A DNA stretch of 64,000 nt from Sandaracinaceae bacterium (GCA_019637095.1 JAHBWG010000027.1:1-64000); one strand, 5' to 3'; positions 19,535-28,487 are shown, numbered from the stretch's first letter. The notes: generated by a model from the letters alone, not told the origin. Made by a program: numbers and translations.

Positions 19535-20572
19535 ATGAGCCGCGACTCCGAGCCCGTTCGAATCGGCGCGCGCCCCGAGTGGACGCTCGTGCGCACCGAC
19601 GACGTGTCGGCGCTCCTGCCGATCGCGGACCTCCTGATGGCCGCCGCGTGGGCGGACGGCAACCTCGACCCGCGCGAGCGGGACAAGGCGCTCGAGCTCT
19701 TGTGCCAGCTCGCCGGCTGCGAGTGGAACGACATGCCGCCCGCGCTCGTCGTGCGCGTCGCCGACTTCGATCCGGCGCGCTTCGACATGGCGAGCACCGC
19801 GAAGGCGTTCGAGGGGATGACGCCGCGCGAGCGGCGCCGCCTCGTCGCGATGGTGCGCGAGATCTGCGACGCGAACGGCGCGTTCGACATCGAGGAGGAC
19901 CGCTTCGTGATGGCGCTCGTCCTCACGCTCGCGCTCACCGAACAGGACGTGGGCGATCTCGTGTTCCGCGTCGCGCCGGGCCTGAACGGGCCGCTCAAGC
20001 GCGCGTTCGACGTGCTCTTCGCGGGGACGTTCCTCGCGACTTGCTGGCCGCTGCTCGTCGCGATCGGGCTCGCGGTGAGGGCGACCTCGAAGGGGCCAGC
20101 CCTGTTCGAGCAGCGCCGCTACGGGCGCGGCGGCGAGGAGATCGGCGTCTACAAGTTCCGCACGATGCGCGTGGCCGAGGACGGCCCGACGGTGACGCAG
20201 GCGACCAAGGACGACCCGCGCATCACGCCGATCGGGCGCTTCTTGCGCCGCACCTCGCTCGACGAGCTGCCGCAGTTCGTCAACGTGCTGCGCGGCGACA
20301 TGAGCGTCGTCGGCCCGCGCCCGCACGCCGTCGCGCACAACCGCCACTATCGGACGCAGATCGTCGAGTACATGCTGCGCCACAAGGTCAAGCCGGGGAT
20401 CACCGGCTGGGCCCAGGTCAACGGCTGGCGCGGCGTGACGGAGACGCTCGACAAGATGGTCGGCCGCGTCGAGCACGACCTCGCGTACATGCGCGACTGG
20501 ACGCTCTGGCTCGACCTGAAGATCGTCTGGCTCACGATCTTCGGCCGCCGCGTGCGGCAGAACGCGTACTGA
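19535..20572 (+). CDS. TerB-like domain fused to polyprenyl-phosphate sugar-1-phosphate transferase
   Basis: A 345-residue fusion. Residues about 20-145 are an acidic helical TerB-like domain (AAWADGNLDPRERDKALELL and CDANGAFDIEED are its repeated acidic motifs). Residues about 158-345 are a complete bacterial sugar transferase catalytic domain (PF02397 type): LKRAFDVL with the membrane re-entrant helix, VYKFRTM, GRFLRRTSLDELPQ, VNVLRGDMSVVGPRP and KPGITGWAQVNG. This enzyme class loads the first sugar-1-phosphate on undecaprenyl phosphate for capsule or exopolysaccharide. The usual four-TM plus CoA-binding N-terminus is absent. ATG 19535 chosen; the upstream GTG adds only basic residues. Confidence 0.88.
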   Translation: MSRDSEPVRIGARPEWTLVRTDDVSALLPIADLLMAAAWADGNLDPRERDKALELLCQLAGCEWNDMPPALVVRVADFDPARFDMASTAKAFEGMTPRERRRLVAMVREICDANGAFDIEEDRFVMALVLTLALTEQDVGDLVFRVAPGLNGPLKRAFDVLFAGTFLATCWPLLVAIGLAVRATSKGPALFEQRRYGRGGEEIGVYKFRTMRVAEDGPTVTQATKDDPRITPIGRFLRRTSLDELPQFVNVLRGDMSVVGPRPHAVAHNRHYRTQIVEYMLRHKVKPGITGWAQVNGWRGVTETLDKMVGRVEHDLAYMRDWTLWLDLKIVWLTIFGRRVRQNAY

Positions 20573-20589
20573 GCGCCGACGGACGGCGA

Positions 20590-20618
20590 AGGCCGCCACC
20601 CCGAAGGGATGGCGGCCT
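20590..20618. terminator. bidirectional hairpin between convergent genes
   Basis: A 9-bp perfect stem AGGCCGCCA / TGGCGGCCT (20590-20598 and 20610-20618) with three further pairs after a mismatch. It lies 18 bp after the sugar transferase stop and 28 bp after the end of the convergent lipoprotein gene, so it can serve both strands. No U-tract. Confidence 0.65.
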
Positions 20619-20645
20619 CCTGGCCCGATCGAGCCTGCTGGCTCC

Positions 20646-22103
20646 TCAATTCATGGGGTACGCGGTCCAGCCCGCGGTCCAGTCGTCACCGGTCATCGGG
20701 ATCGCGCCGGCGTAGGTGGCCGTCGTGGTGCCGAAGCTCGGGGTCGTGCCGGTCAGCGCGACGCCGGGGCGGTAGTTCGGCGCGGTGATGCTGGCCGAGC
20801 CGATCATCGGGTTCACGTCGAAGCGGTTGTTGCGCGCCGCGTCCTCGAACGCCGCCTGCTCGTCGAAGCCCATGTCGTCGTCGTTCTCGGCGGCCGACTC
20901 GTCCTCCCAGCCGCCGAGGTCGAAGAAGTAGCTGTGCTCCCAGCGCAGCACGCTCGGCCACATGGTGGTGAGGTCGACCTGCGCCGCGCGCAGGTCCGGC
21001 GGCCGGCGGAAGCTCGTGATGATCCCGTTCACGAAGGTCCCGGCCATGCCCTCGCGGATGACCGCGACGCGGCCCTCGGTGGTGCCCGGACCCACGATCG
21101 TGAAGTTCGCGACGTTCGGCGTGGTGCGCGGCATCGCGAACTCGTTCGAGCCGAGGTTGTCGCACTCGATCGCGTTGTCGCCGAGACCGGGGTACTGGTG
21201 GATGATCATGAACTGCACGTTGCCGCGCCAGCCCTCGTCGCAGTCGAACCCGTCGTCGCCGTAGCCGCTCAGGACGAGGTGATCGACGGACGCGGTGCCG
21301 CCGAAGAACTCGATCGCGTCGTCCTTGCCGCGGTGGATCTGGATGTGGCTCAGCACGGTGCCGCTGCCGCAGCCACCCAGGGTGAGGCCGTTGAGCTCGT
21401 TGTCGGGGCTCAGCTCGGCGCCCGCGAACTCGATGCGGACGTAGCGCAGGGTGCCGCAGCTCGACGCGTCGTCGGTGCCGCCGTAACGGCCGCGCGGGTC
21501 CGCGACCTCGACGCCCTCGATGCGGTCCTCGAGGTAGCCGGGGGCGTCGCACTCCGGCGTCGCCGGGTTGCCGTCGTTCACGCACGAGCCGTCGTTGGTG
21601 GTCGCCGAGCCGAGCAGCGCGACGCCGGCCCAGTCCCCGGTGACGCGCGCGCCCTCGACGTTGCCCGAGGTGAACACGATCGGCGCCGCGGCGGTGCCGT
21701 TCGCCTCGAGCCGCGAGCCGCGCGCGACGAGCAGACCCGAGCCGCCCTCCGCGCCCGCCTCGCCGAGGATCTCGGTCCCGGCGTCGATGGTGAGCACCGC
21801 GCCGTTGACGACCCACACGCGGTCGTCGAGGAGGTAGAGCGGGCAGCTCCAGGTCATGCTCTCGCAGATCTCGCCGCGGACCGTCACGCCCTCCGCCGGG
21901 CAGTCCGCCGGGTGCGTCCAGCCACCGCAGCCGGCGCCGCCGCCGTCGGTGCCCGGCATCCCACCGCCGTCCGTCCCGGGCTGCTCGCCCGCGTCCGTCC
22001 CGGGCGCGGTCCCGGCGTCGTTGCCGCCGCCGCCGCCGCCGTCGCAGCCCACGAGCGCGCCACCGAGCGCGCCCACCAAAGCCATCTTCATCCAACGGTT
22101 CAT
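20646..22103 (-). CDS. lipoprotein, right-handed beta-helix-like
   Basis: A 485-residue surface lipoprotein: lipobox GALVGC (Cys20), a Gly/Asp linker (to about 57), then an extended domain with regularly spaced short strands (ANGTAAAPIVFTSGNVEG, GTVLSHIQIHRGKDDAIEFFGG, VDHLVLSGYGDDGFDCDEG) typical of parallel beta-helix proteins. Paired Cys are probably disulfides. It is 55 bp downstream of the TonB-dependent receptor gene on the same strand, so I infer a cell-surface partner that captures or processes the receptor's ligand, by analogy with receptor/lipoprotein pairs in other bacteria. Confidence 0.88.
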   Translation of the reverse strand: MNRWMKMALVGALGGALVGCDGGGGGGNDAGTAPGTDAGEQPGTDGGGMPGTDGGGAGCGGWTHPADCPAEGVTVRGEICESMTWSCPLYLLDDRVWVVNGAVLTIDAGTEILGEAGAEGGSGLLVARGSRLEANGTAAAPIVFTSGNVEGARVTGDWAGVALLGSATTNDGSCVNDGNPATPECDAPGYLEDRIEGVEVADPRGRYGGTDDASSCGTLRYVRIEFAGAELSPDNELNGLTLGGCGSGTVLSHIQIHRGKDDAIEFFGGTASVDHLVLSGYGDDGFDCDEGWRGNVQFMIIHQYPGLGDNAIECDNLGSNEFAMPRTTPNVANFTIVGPGTTEGRVAVIREGMAGTFVNGIITSFRRPPDLRAAQVDLTTMWPSVLRWEHSYFFDLGGWEDESAAENDDDMGFDEQAAFEDAARNNRFDVNPMIGSASITAPNYRPGVALTGTTPSFGTTTATYAGAIPMTGDDWTAGWTAYPMN

Positions 22104-22158
22104 CGGATCCTCGCTCTCTTTCGTTCGCCCTTGAAGTGCTCGACCGAGCGGGGCTCGA

Positions 22159-25100
22159 TCAATACGTGTACTGGAGGCTCAGGCTCGCGCTCGCGCCGGG
22201 GTCCACGGACTGCTCCAGGAAGTCGCCTTGATAGAAGTCCTGGACTTGGAAGAGGATGTTTCGGAGCTTGAGCCGGAGCTGGAAGTGCTCCTCGATCCGC
22301 CATCCAACGATGAGATCCAAACGATGGAATGGCGCCCGGGTGATGTTCGGAAGGATGAACTCGTTCACCCGGGTACCCACGTCCGTGATCCGTGGGCCGA
22401 CGACGTTATAGACGAGGCTGGCCATCAAGCCCGTAGACGGCTCGTCAAGTTGGAGTGACACGTTTGCAACGTACGGAGCCTGTCCGAACAGCGGGCGCTC
22501 GGACTGGACGGCGCCGGAGAGCGCGTCGGGGAGCTGAACCGTCGACCAGATGAGCGCGAGGTTCGACTGGAGCGAGAGGATGCGGAGATCCGGGTGGAAA
22601 TGGCGGAAGTTGAAGCGGAGCTCGACCTCCGCGCCGAGGTTGTGGGCGTAGTCTGCGTTGATGTATTGAGCGTCGAAGTTTCCTGGATTGAAGATCTGGA
22701 GCTCGATCGGTCGATCGAAGTACTTGTAGAAACCGCTCAGGGCCAGGATCTCGCCTTCACCGAAGAACCACTCCCAGCGCAGATCGGCGTTCTGAATCAG
22801 CGTCCTGGCGAGCTCGGGGTTGCCCTGGATGTTCCGGTCGCGGATGAAGTCGTAATACTGGTAAGGCGCGAGCTCGCGGACCTGCGGGCGCGCGACGGTC
22901 ATGCCGTAGGCGGCGCGCAGGTACATGCCGTCCGCGACCTGCAGGCGGAGCGCGGCGCCCGGGAGCACGTCGACGTCCGTGCGGCGCGTGCGGTTGGCGG
23001 GGTCGATCTCCGCGTCGGCGCCCCCGAAGGGGCTGCGCGACTCGACGATCTGCTCGAACGCCTCGAAGCGCGCGCCGCCGGTGAAGCTGAGCTGCTCGCC
23101 GAGCGGCGTCTCGAGCATGGCGAAGCCGGCGTAGTAGCCGGACTCCGCGCGGTAGCTGTCGTTGGCGCGCGTGAACTCTCGCAGCCGCGAGATCGTGCCG
23201 AGCGCCTGCTCGTCGAAGAGCGTCTCGACGTCCGCTTGGTAGACGCTCTGGTCCATGTTCGCCGGGTCCTGCAGCATGCGGATGCGGCGGATGGTGAAGT
23301 CGCGTTGCGTGTTGCGGACGTGGCCGCCGAGGGTCCCCCAGCCCTCGCTCCACAGCGGGAAGCGCACGTCGGCGTTGCCGCCGAGGTCGAGCTGGCCGAG
23401 GTCGGAGTAGAAGCGCTCGCCGGAGCCCGCCTTCTCGAGCCAGCGGAACGCGCCGCCCTGCGGGCCGTACGTCACCGTGCGCCGGTCCGGCTCCTCGCGC
23501 GTCGCGTGCGAGCCGTACACGCTCCAGCGCAGGCGGGCCGGGGTGTCGAACATGTTGCGGTGATCGCCGCGGAGCTGATTGAACCAGAGCTGGCGCGCGA
23601 TCATCTGGAGCTGCCAGCGCTCCGTCAGCTCGCCGACGGCGAGCTCCGCGTTGGTCCCCGTGGCGAAGTCCACGGAGTCGATCGCGCTCCGGTTGAAGAG
23701 CGTGAGGAACGAGACGACGTCGCTCTGCCCGAGCTCGAGGCTCGCCGTGCCGAGCGCGCCGAGCCGCGCCTCCGTCGCGCCGCTCTCGGTGCGGTAGTCG
23801 TTGAAGACCGAGAGCTCGCCCGTCTCCGTCAGCGTCGGGCGCGGCCGCGCGAGGCCGACGGTGCGCGTCGTGTCGTTGTCGTAGAACGCCGTGACCAGGT
23901 AGCCGAAGCGGTTGCCGCCGCCGAGGTCGAGCGCGTCGCCCATCGTGAGGTCGAGCCCGAAGCCGGGCGGCGCCATCTGGCGCTGGTACTGCCAGATGTT
24001 CGGGAACCGTAGGGCCGCGTCGCGGAGCTGGTCGGGGTGCGTGTACGGGCCGGTCCGGGTGGTGACGAGCGGCGCGTCCTCGTAGCCCGAGGGGAAGCGG
24101 CGCGTCCCGTCGTCGATCCCGAGCCAGTCGAGGTCCCCGCCGCGGTACGCGAGCCGATCCTGGAACGTCGCGAGCGTGTTGCCGCCGACCGAGGCGCCGA
24201 GCTGGAACGTGAACTGCCGCGGGAAGCGCACCGTGCGGATGTCGAGCACGCCGCCGGCGAAGTTCGCCGGGAGGTTCGGCAGGAACGCCTTGGCGACCGA
24301 GAGGTTGTCGATGACGCTCGTCGGGAAGAGGTCGAGGTCGACCGACGGCAGGTCCGGGTCCGTCGAGGGGAGCTGCACGCCGTTGAGCAGGACGACCGTG
24401 TAGCGGCCGCCCAGGCCGCGGATGTTGAGGTTCGTGCCCTCGAGCGAGACGCCGACGACGTTGCGCGCGGCGCTCCCCGCGTCGCTCGCGCCCGAGCGCG
24501 ACATCTGCTGGCTGCCCATGCCCTCCGCGATGCCGCTCGACGCAGCGCGCAGCTGATCTTGCGCCGCCGCCGAGCTCGTGTCGGCGCGGTAGACGATCTC
24601 GATCTCCTCGACGACCGCGTTCGGGTCGATCGCGTCGAGGGTCAGCGTGAGATCGCGCCAGCGGTGGCTGCGCACCACGACTCGCGGCATGCGCGCGCCG
24701 TGGTAGAGATCGGTGTAGCTGAGGATCGAGTAGAGGCCGGGGTCGAGCGCGAGGACGTAGCCGCCCGTGTCGTTGGTGATCGTGTTGGTGATCCCGCCGC
24801 CCTCGGCGCGCGCGATGACGACCGCGTCCGGCAAGCCCTGGCCCGTCGCCGAGTCGACGATGCGGCCGCGCACGCCCGACGTCGCCATGACACCGGGCGG
24901 CGCCTCGGCGCTCTCGCTCCCGCCGTCGTCGTCGTCGTCGTCGTCGGCCGCGTCGCCCGTCGCCGTGTCGCCCTCGGTCGCAACGCCTGGCGCGTCCGTC
25001 TCGCCGGCGCCGCCGCCGCCGGCGCCACCGTCGCGTGCGGCCTCCTCTTCGGTCGCGCCCTCGCCTTCGCCGGCGTCCTGCGCGGACGCCGCGCTCGCGC

Positions 25101-25173
25101 CCCACGAGAGCGCGAGCGCCATCGCGAGGATGGTCCTCTGCCCTCGGGCTCTCGCACGTCGTCGGTCTTCCAT
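22159..25173 (-). CDS. TonB-dependent receptor with carboxypeptidase-regulatory-like domain
   Basis: A 1004-residue outer-membrane receptor. It has a signal peptide (TILAMALALSWGASAASA), an acidic low-complexity stretch with a run of Asp, then a carboxypeptidase-D regulatory-like beta domain (GRIVDSATGQGLPDAVVIA), a plug with NLNIRGLGGRYTVVLLNGV, and a beta-barrel ending in an aromatic C-terminus (LSLQYTY) as needed for BAM recognition. ATG at 25171-25173. It is the fifth gene after TonB, ExbB and two ExbD genes, so it very probably uses that dedicated energy complex. The last ~235 codons look compositionally different. Ligand unknown. Confidence 0.93.
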   Translation of the reverse strand: MEDRRRARARGQRTILAMALALSWGASAASAQDAGEGEGATEEEAARDGGAGGGGAGETDAPGVATEGDTATGDAADDDDDDDGGSESAEAPPGVMATSGVRGRIVDSATGQGLPDAVVIARAEGGGITNTITNDTGGYVLALDPGLYSILSYTDLYHGARMPRVVVRSHRWRDLTLTLDAIDPNAVVEEIEIVYRADTSSAAAQDQLRAASSGIAEGMGSQQMSRSGASDAGSAARNVVGVSLEGTNLNIRGLGGRYTVVLLNGVQLPSTDPDLPSVDLDLFPTSVIDNLSVAKAFLPNLPANFAGGVLDIRTVRFPRQFTFQLGASVGGNTLATFQDRLAYRGGDLDWLGIDDGTRRFPSGYEDAPLVTTRTGPYTHPDQLRDAALRFPNIWQYQRQMAPPGFGLDLTMGDALDLGGGNRFGYLVTAFYDNDTTRTVGLARPRPTLTETGELSVFNDYRTESGATEARLGALGTASLELGQSDVVSFLTLFNRSAIDSVDFATGTNAELAVGELTERWQLQMIARQLWFNQLRGDHRNMFDTPARLRWSVYGSHATREEPDRRTVTYGPQGGAFRWLEKAGSGERFYSDLGQLDLGGNADVRFPLWSEGWGTLGGHVRNTQRDFTIRRIRMLQDPANMDQSVYQADVETLFDEQALGTISRLREFTRANDSYRAESGYYAGFAMLETPLGEQLSFTGGARFEAFEQIVESRSPFGGADAEIDPANRTRRTDVDVLPGAALRLQVADGMYLRAAYGMTVARPQVRELAPYQYYDFIRDRNIQGNPELARTLIQNADLRWEWFFGEGEILALSGFYKYFDRPIELQIFNPGNFDAQYINADYAHNLGAEVELRFNFRHFHPDLRILSLQSNLALIWSTVQLPDALSGAVQSERPLFGQAPYVANVSLQLDEPSTGLMASLVYNVVGPRITDVGTRVNEFILPNITRAPFHRLDLIVGWRIEEHFQLRLKLRNILFQVQDFYQGDFLEQSVDPGASASLSLQYTY

Positions 25174-25193
25174 CGGAGGCTCCTCGGCTCGGC

Positions 25194-25634
25194 TCAGCGA
25201 AGCCGCTCGGTCATCACGGCGATGTGCGCGGCACCGGCGCCGCGCGAGAGGTCCATCGCCTCGACCGCGCGCTCGAAGGGCGCCGTGTCTGCAGCATCGA
25301 AATAGATCTTGCGGTCCCCGCGCGCGACGAGCATGCGGCGCAGGCGCACCGGGAACACCGCGTCGGGGTACACGTCCTGGTTGATCCGCAGCTCCCCGCG
25401 CTCGTTGACCGTCACGACGATCGGCGCGTCCTGGTCGGGCTGCTGCTCGGCGCGGTCCTGGTTCTCCGGCGGGACGTGCACCCAGAAGAACCGCTGCATC
25501 GCCGGCATCACGACCATGAAGATGATCAGGAGCACGAGCACCACGTCGACGAGCGGCGTGACGTTCATCTCCGGCTTGGACTTCGCCTTCTTGCCCTTGC
25601 GCCCCCCGCTCGGCGCCTCGAGGTCCATCGCCAT
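25194..25634 (-). CDS. ExbD/TolR-type biopolymer transport protein (second copy)
   Basis: A 146-residue ExbD-family protein. A basic cytoplasmic N-terminus ends in MNVTPLVDVVLVLLIIFMV (about 23-41), with the channel Asp in LVDV, then a periplasmic domain (IVVTVNERGELRIN...) ending near a helical tail. ExbD forms the proton-driven stator with ExbB that energises TonB. This copy is 3 bp downstream of another ExbD gene. Compared with it, its periplasmic domain has an extra aromatic-rich segment after the TM helix (MQRFFWVHVPPEN). Likely forms heteromers or serves a distinct stator. Confidence 0.93.
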   Translation of the reverse strand: MAMDLEAPSGGRKGKKAKSKPEMNVTPLVDVVLVLLIIFMVVMPAMQRFFWVHVPPENQDRAEQQPDQDAPIVVTVNERGELRINQDVYPDAVFPVRLRRMLVARGDRKIYFDAADTAPFERAVEAMDLSRGAGAAHIAVMTERLR

Positions 25635-25637
25635 GGC

Positions 25638-26081
25638 TCACTCCGCTCCCGGCGCGTCGTCGCCGCTCTGGTTCACGCGCAGCGACACGCCGGGGAAGCC
25701 CACCGTCTGCGCCGCCGCGAAGAGCGCGCGGATCTCTCGGTAGCCGACGCCGCGGTCGCCGCGCAGGACCAGGCGCGCGCGCGGTCGCTGCCGGTGCGCG
25801 CGCTCGAGGTGCGCGCGGAGCTGTCCGTCGGGCACCACCGCGTCGTCGAGGAGCACCGTCCCGAAGCGGTTGACCGAGAGCATCACCGGCTCGGGCGCGT
25901 CGTCGTCGGTCGCGTCGTCGACGTTCGCGACCGCGGGGACCTCGAGGTTCACGCCCTCGGTCATCGCGGGGATCACGATCATGAAGATGATGAGGAGCAC
26001 GAGCACCACGTCGACGAGCGGCGTGACGTTCATGTGGGGCTTGGGCCGGCCCCCGCTCCCTCTGCGGCTCAGGCTCGCCAT
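25638..26081 (-). CDS. ExbD/TolR-type biopolymer transport protein (first copy)
   Basis: A 147-residue ExbD-family protein with the same HMNVTPLVDVVLVLLIIFMI membrane motif and essential Asp. The periplasmic domain has the usual MLSVNRFGTVLLDD and LRGDRGVGYREIRAL blocks of ExbD/TolR. It starts 9 bp after exbB and ends 3 bp before the second ExbD. The tight spacing implies one message and balanced production of stator subunits. Confidence 0.93.
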   Translation of the reverse strand: MASLSRRGSGGRPKPHMNVTPLVDVVLVLLIIFMIVIPAMTEGVNLEVPAVANVDDATDDDAPEPVMLSVNRFGTVLLDDAVVPDGQLRAHLERAHRQRPRARLVLRGDRGVGYREIRALFAAAQTVGFPGVSLRVNQSGDDAPGAE

Positions 26082-26090
26082 CGTCCGACC

Positions 26091-26816
26091 TCAGGCCACG
26101 GCCTCCACGAACGCCGCGCTCGCGCGCTCCTCGTGCACGACCTTGGCCTCGGTGCCGGCGCCCGCCTCGAGCTGGTCGACGAGCTCGCTGCCCGCGTTCG
26201 CGAGGCTCGCCTCGTAGCGCGTGATGCGGCCGCTCAGCCAGTTGAACAGGAGCACCGTCGGGATCGCGACGAGCAGGCCGTACCCCGTCACGATGAGCGC
26301 CTCGGCGATCGCCGGGCCGATCGTGCCCATGCCGCCCGACGCCTCCTCGCCGATGAGGCGGAACGCGTTGAGGATCCCGAGCACGGTGCCGAGCAGCCCG
26401 ATGAACGGCGCGGTCGAGCCGGTCGAGGCGAGCACGCTCAGCCCCCGGTTCAGGCTCTCGCTGAGGTTCTCGCCTTTGCGCTCGAGCGCGCGCTGCGTGA
26501 ACTCGGCGGCCTTCGCGCGCGAGTGCCCGTCCTTGCGGCGCGCGAGGAACGTCGCGATGCCCGTCTCGATGAAGCTCGCGAGGTGGCTCTTGTCGTGCTT
26601 CCTCGCGATCTCGAGCGCCGCCTCGAGCTCGTTGTTCGCGAGCTTCGCGCCGCCCTCGGCGGCGAACTTGCGCGAGCGCGCGCCGCTGACCGCGAGCAGG
26701 ATCAGGCGGTCGATCATCACGTAGATGCTCGCGAGCGCCTGCACCGTCAGCACGAGCACCACGCCGCGCACGAGCAGCGGCATGTTCTCCCAGATTTCCC
26801 AGAGATCGATCTCCAT
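26091..26816 (-). CDS. exbB: ExbB/TolQ/MotA-family proton channel protein
   Basis: A 241-residue ExbB/TolQ-type protein with three TM regions: VRGVVLVLTVQALASIYVMI near the N-terminus and the pair LSVLASTGSTAPFIGLLGTVLGIL and IAEALIVTGYGLLVAIPTVLLFNWL toward the C-terminus. The conserved Gly-Leu-Leu-Gly-Thr-Val and Ala-Ile-Pro motifs that line the proton channel are present. It would form the pentameric stator around ExbD. ATG start preceded by a GAGG-type ribosome site. 14 bp after the TonB gene. Confidence 0.93.
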   Translation of the reverse strand: MEIDLWEIWENMPLLVRGVVLVLTVQALASIYVMIDRLILLAVSGARSRKFAAEGGAKLANNELEAALEIARKHDKSHLASFIETGIATFLARRKDGHSRAKAAEFTQRALERKGENLSESLNRGLSVLASTGSTAPFIGLLGTVLGILNAFRLIGEEASGGMGTIGPAIAEALIVTGYGLLVAIPTVLLFNWLSGRITRYEASLANAGSELVDQLEAGAGTEAKVVHEERASAAFVEAVA

Positions 26817-26830
26817 TGGCCTCTCCTCGC

Positions 26831-27607
26831 TCAGAGCTCCGCGTCGGGTCGGAACGTGAACACGTACGAGAGGACGTAAGGCACCGGTGTCCCCTCGATC
26901 GTCGCGGGCTGGTACACGCGCGTCGTGACGCAGCCGAGGATCGTCTCCTCGGGCACCAGCGGGTGCGTCTCGACGAGCGTCGCGCGCAGGACCCGGCCAT
27001 CGGGGCCGATCACCACGCGGACGCGGATGCGGATCGTCTCGGCCGTCGCGCCTTCGAGCGACGCCGGCCGCTCGGGCGTGCGACAGCCGGAGAGCATGGA
27101 GGGCGCGCGCACCTCGACGCGCTCCTGCTCGGCGGGCGGACGCGGCGGACGCGGCGGGCCCGGCGGCGGGGCGGGCGGCGGCGGCGTGATGAGCTCGGGC
27201 TCGACGCGCGGCGCGGGCCCGGTGCCCTCGCCGCCCTCGACGCCGCCGTAGGTGCCGTCGACGGGGCCGACGTCGGTCGCGGTCGCGAGCGCGCCGTCCG
27301 CCTCGGGCGGGCGCGTGTCGGGGATCGAGGCGGGCGGTCCGTCGGTCGCGGCCGCCGGGCGAGGCCGCGCCTCTTGGGGCCGCTCCGGCTCGGGCTCGGG
27401 CTCGACGACGGGCTCGGGCACGTCCTCGAGGACGGCGAACGCGACGTCGAGGTCGCGCTCCTGCCGCACGATCTCGTGGCGGATGGCGACGGCCGCGGCG
27501 ATCGCGAGCGCGAGCAGCGAGAAGACGCCGCCGGCGAGGAGCAACGAGACCGTGCGGCGGCCTCGCCCCTCGTCCTTCTTCGCGCGCTCGTCGAAGTCGC
27601 TGAACAT
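26831..27607 (-). CDS. tonB: TonB-like energy transducer
   Basis: A 258-residue TonB-type protein: cytoplasmic basic N-terminus, a single TM anchor (TVSLLLAGGVFSLLALAIAAAVAI, about 19-42), a Glu/Pro-rich then Gly/Pro-rich periplasmic spacer (about 65-175) and a C-terminal TonB-like domain (about 178-258) with VRVVIGPDGRVLRATLVET and a pair of Cys (SGC, LGC). It couples the ExbB/ExbD proton motor to an outer-membrane receptor, presumably the one encoded in the same operon. It is the first gene of the leftward cluster. Confidence 0.88.
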   Translation of the reverse strand: MFSDFDERAKKDEGRGRRTVSLLLAGGVFSLLALAIAAAVAIRHEIVRQERDLDVAFAVLEDVPEPVVEPEPEPERPQEARPRPAAATDGPPASIPDTRPPEADGALATATDVGPVDGTYGGVEGGEGTGPAPRVEPELITPPPPAPPPGPPRPPRPPAEQERVEVRAPSMLSGCRTPERPASLEGATAETIRIRVRVVIGPDGRVLRATLVETHPLVPEETILGCVTTRVYQPATIEGTPVPYVLSYVFTFRPDAEL

Positions 27608-27719
27608 CGTCCGCCCGTCTGCTCGGGTCGGCGATGGGAATAAGCGGCCTCTGTGAACCGAAGGTGACGAGGCGGGGACGGTCCGCGGTCAGCGTGAGTG
27701 TCCCCCGATCGGGGCGACG

Positions 27720-28331
27720 TCAGCCCGCCGCGCGCAGCTCGCTGGCGTCGCCCCAGCCGGAGAACGCGCGGAGCGCGGCGAGATCGCGGTGCAGCGTCGC
27801 GCTCCAGTCGTGGAGCGTCCGTGCCTGATGCGCGTCGACTGCGACGAACGCGTGACGACCGGCGATCGCGCGCAGCTCCACGAAGCGGCGCACGTCGCCG
27901 CGCGCCGAGAGGATCGCGTTCACCCCGCGGATCACGTCGCGCGGACCGTGGCCACCCTCGCGCAGGTGCCGGCCGGGGATCCGCGCGTGCTGCACGAGCC
28001 TCGACACCGTCACCACCTCCGCGCCGGCGCCGACGTAGAGCGCGGTCGGCGTCGGGCGCGCGCGGAGCGGCTCGAGGCTCGGCATCGCGAGCCCGATCGC
28101 GCGGCACACCAGCTCGAGCGGCGTGCCGTCGGGGACCTCGACGAAGCGATCCGTCTGGCGGCGCCACTGCGCCTCCACCGTGTCCCCGTCCGCAAGGTAA
28201 TAGGCGTGGATGACCTCCGGGCTCGGCGCGCTCTGCGCGCTCCGTGGGAGGAGGCGCTGAGCCTCCGCCGGACGCAGCTCCGTCAACAAGCCCGCTTGCT
28301 TCCACCGCCGAAGCGCCGCCACCGCGTACAT
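27720..28331 (-). CDS. uncharacterised protein, 203 aa
   Basis: A 203-residue soluble, Arg-rich protein starting at ATG 28331. I do not recognise the family. The N-terminus (YAVAALRRWKQAGLLTEL) looks helix-turn-helix-like and could be a MerR-type or winged DNA-binding segment. No signal peptide, TM helix or Cys. It is divergent from the kinase gene at 28488 and 112 bp upstream of tonB on the same strand, so it might regulate either; this is position only. Confidence 0.6.
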   Translation of the reverse strand: MYAVAALRRWKQAGLLTELRPAEAQRLLPRSAQSAPSPEVIHAYYLADGDTVEAQWRRQTDRFVEVPDGTPLELVCRAIGLAMPSLEPLRARPTPTALYVGAGAEVVTVSRLVQHARIPGRHLREGGHGPRDVIRGVNAILSARGDVRRFVELRAIAGRHAFVAVDAHQARTLHDWSATLHRDLAALRAFSGWGDASELRAAG

Positions 28332-28475
28332 GACGCGGAGCGTCAGCAGGTCATGTGCCAGCTACCGGCGACGGCGGATGTTTCCGTTCTCGGCGATAAA
28401 GTGGCCAGTCGGGTAGCCGCTCGCGGAGCGCGGCGTGCGCCGGCGCCCGGTGCGCGCGCCAAACACGGCGAAATC

Positions 28476-28483
28476 AGGGGGGA
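28476..28483 (+). promoter_or_regulatory. ribosome binding site AGGGGGGA deciding a TTG start
   Basis: A strong Shine-Dalgarno-like AGGGGGGA lies 4 nt before TTG 28488. In-frame GTG 28530 and ATG 28548 are alternatives without comparable sites, so this motif is the reason for choosing TTG. Confidence 0.5.
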
Positions 28484-28487
28484 TTCG

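Noticed and set aside
22159-27000. A single 1613-codon open frame on the minus strand
   Set aside because: Only the first part to 25173 is the receptor; the rest is a shadow of the ExbB/ExbD genes in other frames, caused by the scarcity of stop codons at high GC.
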